In this document: in pieces, positions 58,055 to 64,000 of the stretch
Numbering within the stretch: the first letter of the stretch is position 1
How the letters are laid out: every line of letters starts with the position of its first letter
Assembly: GCA_900708905.1 (NCBI GenBank)
Contig: CAADRB010000066.1
Span: 528,709-592,708, forward strand
Origin: Hymenolepis diminuta
Taxonomy: Eukaryota; Platyhelminthes; Cestoda; Cyclophyllidea; Hymenolepididae
Direction: 5' to 3'
DNA length: 64,000 bases
The notes under the pieces: generated by a model
Database searches by the model: none
Told to the model about the DNA's origin: nothing
The model's input: the letters and a program-made list of their open reading frames with translations, nothing else
Program-made: the position numbers and the translations under genes

Positions 58055-61000
58055 CTGCAAGAAAGAGGATACCGGCTATATTAAGAAAGATTTCTTTATT
58101 GATTTTGAGTCTAACTCAGGTTTTGAGAGGAACCTAACCTTGGAACACAATGTCGCAATATACTACTACTTCCTTTATTAGTAGTAGCTTTCCATACAAA
58201 ATGAATATAGATGCTGAGACATTTTTTAGCATTCACTTTTGCGTATTACCAGACAGTATAAAGAACGTTTACTTTCATCCTTACCATTAGGAGATGTGAG
58301 GTCACAAGCACTATGAATAATAGTTTCAGTAATAAGTATACAGCTCAATAAAAAATTAAATGCTAGACTAACCCACCAATGGGAAAATGACAGGTAGTTA
58401 ATTTACAAATTTTGTAATTAGATGTTTTGAAACTAGCAGTTAATTAATGAAATACGAATATAGTACTTATTAAATAGTTTCAGTAGACATCTTAGGGCAA
58501 TAATTACGGAAGTTACTTTTCTACTTGCCTGTAGGTGAGATCCTTCATATCTAATTTCAGTTAAGCCAACAAAGAATGAATAGTCTAAATTAATATCTTT
58601 GTTATAAGAATCTGGACAAATGAAAAAGATACCGGTGTCTGTATTTAGGATACTTGTTTTTAAAATGTCGTCCTCATTAAAATAAGGCCGTATTTATTAC
58701 ATGGGAAAACAAATTAAATGCGAAAAACAACAAACTTATTTACATTATTAGAAAACTTGAAAATTCAATAATAAAAGCTCTCTTTTAATTTAAGTATTGA
58801 ATAATCGAATTAATGAACAAAACAAGAACTTGTCCCCTACTTGATGAGTGAAATTCTAATTTGGAAAATGTACATGGATGATTTCAATTATTTCTGATTT
58901 TACAAATTTGGATTATTTTGTCTTTGTCTTTACGCATAAAACAATTTTCATTTAATCGTTGAAGGTGAAAAAAGAAATTTGTACTTAAGTTATCCCCAAA
59001 AAGTCAAAGTGAGATTGTAATGGAGGAAAGTAACTGAATTAGCCCATTCACCTCGAATAATATCTAGGTGAATTAGAATAACGCACGAACAAGAGGGACA
59101 AAGACAAATTTCTTGTGTTCAGTAGAGTAGAATATCATCTGTGTCTCTATACCTAGTTGCTTATGTGTTCATATAATGAAGGCGATATTAACTTTTTCCT
59201 CCCTGTGAATTGTCATGGAAATGATAGCTATTACCTTTCATTAAATGCGAATAACTTCGATGAACTCAAATGAGCGATTAATTAATTATTCAAATACATC
59301 CATTAAATTTTAATTAATTGTACATGATCGACAACTTGCCGATTACCGGAACCAGACAGTCGGTAGTGAAGGCTGACTCTATGCATTTTCCGAGCTTACC
59401 CTTTAATTAAATTCTTTACGAAAATGCGTGGATTTTTCGGCCTAATGTCCCACTTGCCATGTCTAGACGAGCTTATTGATTCTCATTTTTTCTATAACTG
59501 TCCCGTTTCATTTAAAAGTGCACATGCACCCATACCCTCCCGGGCCCTTGAACAAGTGACTCGTATAAACTGCCTTTGTATTTTCACAAACAGACACGTT
59601 TTTAATTTCATTATTTGTTCGTAACCTTCCCTCCAATCTCCTCTCTTAACCCTAATCTCTCTTGATTCCTCATCTTGATTTATTTACTACACTTTGGTTG
59701 AGTTGGCGTACTCAACTCTTTGTATTCTCCAGTTTGGAACTTTTGTTTACTGTTCTTACCTGCAGGGTATTAGCTTCTACGGTCTAGTTCTTACTCATTA
59801 GTTCCTACAATTCGGTAGCTCTTGAATTGGTGACTTGGGTTCCTGGTACTCTGACGATAGAATTGTATAGTCAAATGCGCCTCGTCATGCCTATTAAACT
59901 CCAAGGACGACTCAAACTGTGTGTAGACACAAAACCACATCTTTTCAACATCCATATCCATATGTTTGCCTCTAAATTCCAAACTGGATTCATCAATATC
60001 CTTTAATTATTCGACCAGTTTTAGCCAACTCAAACCCTTAAATATTTATCTATGATCTTACCCTTGGCCCAACTTCGACGCCTCGATTCCCATCATGCGC
60101 CTGCTCAGCCCTCTTCTCTCCAACCTTTTTCGGTCAACTCTTACAGCCAGATCCTCTCCATCTGCAGATCCCTCTATCAGCTTCTCTCTTTCTGCTTTCT
60201 CATGCTCCCTCTCTGCCACTCCCCATTAAAATAATACCTTTCCTAAGTCCTTGGTCTTCTTACCCATTGTAGCTCTACCTCTGTTGATACTAGCTTTACT
60301 CTAACAACAATTTCCACCCATCAGAATACCATTCTCAATCCTGACTTTAAAAATCTCTGATAATATACTATCAAAAAATCAACTCTATAAGGAGTAGATA
60401 GAAAATTTTAACAATTTTTTCAACAATCACAGGGGAACTTCAGTGAATGTTCTCAAATCTAGGTAAAGTAGTAAACAAAAAACAAAGTTCTCAAAACTCA
60501 ACGGGCGAAAATTAAAATTTTTCCAACCAAATTTAAGATCTTAAAGCTATACATTAGCTTGACCTAATCGTGTGCACACCGGCTTTATAAACCGGCAGCA
60601 ATTTATTTATAGCGTCAGTTTCTTTTTTACTGACCGTGCAATGATATAAAATCAACATTGTTATAGGCTAGTATTCAGCTAAGAATATTACACCTTACCT
60701 AATTTAAATCACATGCTGCATGGTTAACTAAGAAGTCATCATACACCACACTGATAACATACCATACACAGGTAACAATATATTACTTTTTTCTGGAGAA
60801 CTTGAAGTCGTGGGAAGGCATTATTTGCAAATCAAAATATCCCTTGTTCACTATTAGGTAAGAAATAAGATACATTGAAATATGAAGACGTTGCTTAGAA
60901 TTTGATAATTCCTATAGAAAAGTTAATCCAAAACTTCAGCTCTGTTAGCTCCTTAAAAGAATCTCGTCTAGCTTTTAGATGAACTGAAAAAAAATATTTA

Positions 61001-61313
61001 ACTTAGCACTAATTTCACATCTGAAAATCTTAGCAAAATGAGACATTTTGATTTTTTCCATTTGCTCACAACTCTACGAAAAAGAAATATTTAATCATGC
61101 TGAAGTTCTTCCTAGTAGTAAGGGAATGTTCCTTCCCTTTTCCCTTGTAAGGAAATTCTAACACGAAATGTCAACTAAGGATTTTCTTCATTAAATTTTA
61201 TTAAAACGATAAATTTGTCGTCCCAATTAAAGGTGCCTGTTCGGATTAAAGTTAAACATACCACAAAAGAAACAAAAGCCAGGTTCCAAACCATTTACAA
61301 GGACACGTTTTTA
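58055..61313. other. Upstream TMEM245 intron sequence; missing 5' exons not found
   Basis: The exon at 57460-58054 needs an upstream exon ending with two bases of a codon. I read possible donors on the minus strand at about 58280, 59396, 59760, 60056, 60265 and 60695, and none follows a hydrophobic, TMEM245-like peptide in the right phase. The 5' exons, promoter and start codon probably lie beyond 64000. Confidence 0.5.
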
Positions 61314-61372
61314 GAGTTCTGGAGCCCCCCTTATGAGAAACTTCCTTTCTGTTATCCTTCTTTTGATCAATT
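61314..61372 (-). repeat. SINE-like dispersed repeat, fragment D
   Basis: TTCTGGAGCCCCCCTTATGA, GAAACTTCCTTTCTGTTATC and CTTCTTTTGATCAA align with the core of copy C (ATCCAGGATCCTCTTATGAG and following). Neither the tRNA-like end nor the middle is recognisable. Confidence 0.4.
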
Positions 61373-63318
61373 TTTAAATAGTACTTTTTGTCAATTCATC
61401 CATGGATTATCAAACCATCCGACTTCGTAATTTTGCAATTTGATCGTTATGCTATCATTAAAGATGTTCAATTTTCAAGGAAACGTCTCAGTTTGAATAA
61501 ATAATTTAAGTTTGGTATTAGAAATTATTAAAACATCATACAGTTTAACCGAGGCAAGTCACGCTATTAAAACACTGCGGAGGGATAAATTCTAGGCACA
61601 AGAATGAATGGATGAGTTCCAAGGACATGATATGATTGGCCGAAAATAAATTCTCGTTAATAACAACCTTTAGCTTCATTCTGATTTACGTTTTTTAAAT
61701 CAATTTGATCAGTAAATTAACCTTACAGGAAACTAAATTCGCTAAGGAAAAAATTATGGTTTTTATGTACTGTGAAATTACGAACTCATCGTAATAACAG
61801 CAGCCTGGTCACAAAATCTCCTATCAAATAGAACGGTTAGTTAAGGCAGATTTGTACCATACAACAAGAAATCTCAGAATGTAATGAGTGAATTTGTTTC
61901 CCATCCAATTCCTCAAACCACAGTGTTGAATTTTCCTACAGTAATGCAATAAAATTTGTAAATTAAATAAATAAAACGCAATATTTAATCAGAAAAAAAC
62001 GGTTTCTTCTTCCCACAATTAACTATTCCTTCTACCTCTATGTAAAACCGAAAATGAAGCATCTAGTTCGACTTGTAAGTAAAGCGTGATGTTAATTAAT
62101 CAGACAAAATTTTTCACCATTGCAGAATTTAAGATAAAATGGATCATTAATATGATCCACTAGTAAAATCAGAGATTTGTTTCATACCTTAGGATTCAAA
62201 GCCGAGCTCTCCGCTTTCAACAGTAAGCTAAGGCTGATTAAGTAAGCCCATATCCAATACCATTTCTACTGATATGTATTTATTGGAGTACATCTTGAAT
62301 GAGGCCTATGTGTAAATCGCTTTTGCTTGCCTTATCTATATGCTCATTGCTGCAAGAAGATACAAAAGAATAAAAGTAACATGAAATTAATTAACTAATC
62401 AGCAAGCCTCGAATATTACGGAATCCCATAAATCTAATCATGAAAGTTGAGCTTTGAAATATTAGCATGTCGCTAATTGAAATATGAAAATTTGTGTGTA
62501 CGGAGACCGTCAGAGCGGTGTGTATTTACGATCTCGCCAGCCAATCGGAATGGTTGTAGTATTAACTACACTACCATGCTCTACTTCCTTTTATGAATAC
62601 CTCCTCTCTGTCAGGAAAAATATTCGACTAATACGCGAGGAAGTGCAGATATTATTGAAAAGTCGAAGTGAGGGGTTAACGAGGAGCTGCGTGGGACTTC
62701 CGATATACTCGTACTCCCCCTCTTCCATTATTTTCAGATGCTTGTATCCCATTACATTGTGCACCTTTATTAAACTCCCATTCTACTTAGATCACTAACA
62801 TTATTCTGTTTGTCATTTAAGATCCCGTGGCAAACGAGCTGGGAAGTCCCAGCTTACGCCCATTCATCCTTGGGGACATTGTCTTCAAACAGGCTTGTAC
62901 ATTATTCTGCTATTCAATACCCTCCGATGGTTACTCTATTCCTTGACATTCTATTCGATTCATTGGTACTGTATTAGTCAAATGCTATTCAATTAGTGAT
63001 TCAATACTAAAAGCTACATACTTCAAAATATAAGTGACACTACATCTTCTGAAAATCTATATCATCAATGACAATTTGAACCTAAACATTTGTTAACGTT
63101 GAAAAGAGCAATAATGGTGGTTTTATAATAGAAATCAGTAATGATTAAATTGTGACTTATTATGAAAATCCTTAATGAAAAATTATCAGAGACGATAAAT
63201 AGCAGCAGTAGAGTAAAATACTAGAATAAAATGAATGAAAGTCTGAGAACCCGCTAGCCGGTGCAAAGACTAATAGATTTTCTAAAATCCACTTTCTGTA
63301 TAACTAAGTGACAGGTAT
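61373..63318. other. No gene recognised
   Basis: The plus-strand frame at 62484-62798 (104 codons) has no domain. A short block near 62760 (CACCTTTATTAAACTCCCAT) resembles 38057-38075 (TACCTTTATTAAATTCCCAT), but the similarity does not extend far enough to call a family. Confidence 0.4.
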
Positions 63319-63509
63319 TGAACATCGTAGAGAAGCATTTGCTGCAGTTCAGGGGATGAATTGTGAAATTTGACTTATGGAACCTGAATAAACTTTACAA
63401 CCCGAGACCGAATATCAAATGATACCTTGACTTTGTTCTCTGTATCTTTTCAATCTCCTGCCTTTCATCATCTGTTGGGCTCTGTTATTCAATGTCAGTT
63501 GCTTTCCAC
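63319..63509 (+). repeat. Dispersed repeat family 3, copy 2
   Basis: This is the partner of 18307-18519 (TGAACATCGTAGAGAAGCAT, AGGGGATGAATTGTGA, TGTCAGTTGCTT). It lies 45 kb from the first copy in the same orientation. Confidence 0.5.
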
Positions 63510-64000
63510 AAACAAGAATTGTAAATTTCTTTGTATAACTGTGGTAAAAGAATGGTATTAAGTTAACTTATAGGTAAACCCACCTGCCATTTTTTTATAT
63601 TCATTGCTTATAAGTTGGAACGAACAAATTTGACTTCACATTAAGTTACCGTATGATAAGACATTGAAATCTGCTATAGACTACCACTATTACACCTACC
63701 TACTACGCTTGTAGCCCTCTCTTTTTTCTATATTTTCACTATTCCCAATTGAAATAGTGTTCGTCGCAAGTTATTTTTTTTAAATCCTTCTTATTCTCTT
63801 CAGCCATACAATCTATTGACCCTAGTTCTATCCTGCTACAGAGTATAAAGCTAGACAGAAGTACAGAAAGTTCAAACACATAAAGGTACAGAAAAAGTTT
63901 CACTAAATCAAATACCAAAAGGGTAATTGTGCGAAGTATCAGAAGGAAAGATATTGTGCAAGCAGTGGTGAAGAAAAAATAACGTGGTACAGTTAAAGGA

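Noticed and set aside
58520..58670. Minus-strand frame considered as an upstream TMEM245 exon
   Set aside because: It has no GT donor in the needed phase and no similarity to the N-terminal helices of TMEM245.

Overview
This window is nuclear DNA of an animal. It is AT-rich and gene-poor, with spliced genes (GT-AG introns from 66 bp to 16 kb) and many decayed transposons and short dispersed repeats. A true protocadherin-type cadherin argues against insects and nematodes, which are reported to lack that subfamily. Together with the intron pattern this suggests a lophotrochozoan, possibly a parasitic flatworm. That placement is inference, not proof.

Layout. Two recognisable protein-coding genes lie here, both on the minus strand. 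(1) At 2530-4686 is the large first coding exon of a protocadherin: signal peptide, five complete cadherin repeats and the start of a sixth. Its later exons must lie left of the window or were not recognised. Upstream, at 4814-4905, is a cluster of four CCAAT/ATTGG boxes, two of which form a perfect spaced palindrome. (2) From 58054 down to 29628 I reconstructed ten consecutive exons of a TMEM245 orthologue, a multi-pass membrane protein related to the AI-2E transporter family. Together they encode about 660 residues, through to the stop codon. All exon junctions keep frame. The last intron alone is 16,010 bp. The 5' exons, encoding the first membrane helices, were not found between 58055 and 64000.

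Between these genes is about 25 kb of sequence with no confirmed gene. It holds one convincing isolated candidate exon (8436-8573, minus), a mariner of the irritans subfamily (10625-12051) with matching 31-bp inverted repeats and an assembly gap inside it, and a decayed DD37D/maT-like element (about 14074-15427). A second, older DD34D mariner (about 42247-43290) lies in the last TMEM245 intron.

By reading the sequence against itself I found several dispersed repeat families that standard gene features do not explain. One looks like a tRNA-derived SINE (best copies at 5698, 12999, 52792 and 53984). One has decayed coding character (43616 and 49015). Three others lack coding signal (18307/63319; 26065/28445/30912; 26645/28930). 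There is also a diverged tandem duplication at 33512-33898.

I see no CRISPR array, operon, viral genome or obvious new multi-gene system. The most novel material is the repeat families, the unassigned exon, and the unusual cysteine-rich loop in the protocadherin.
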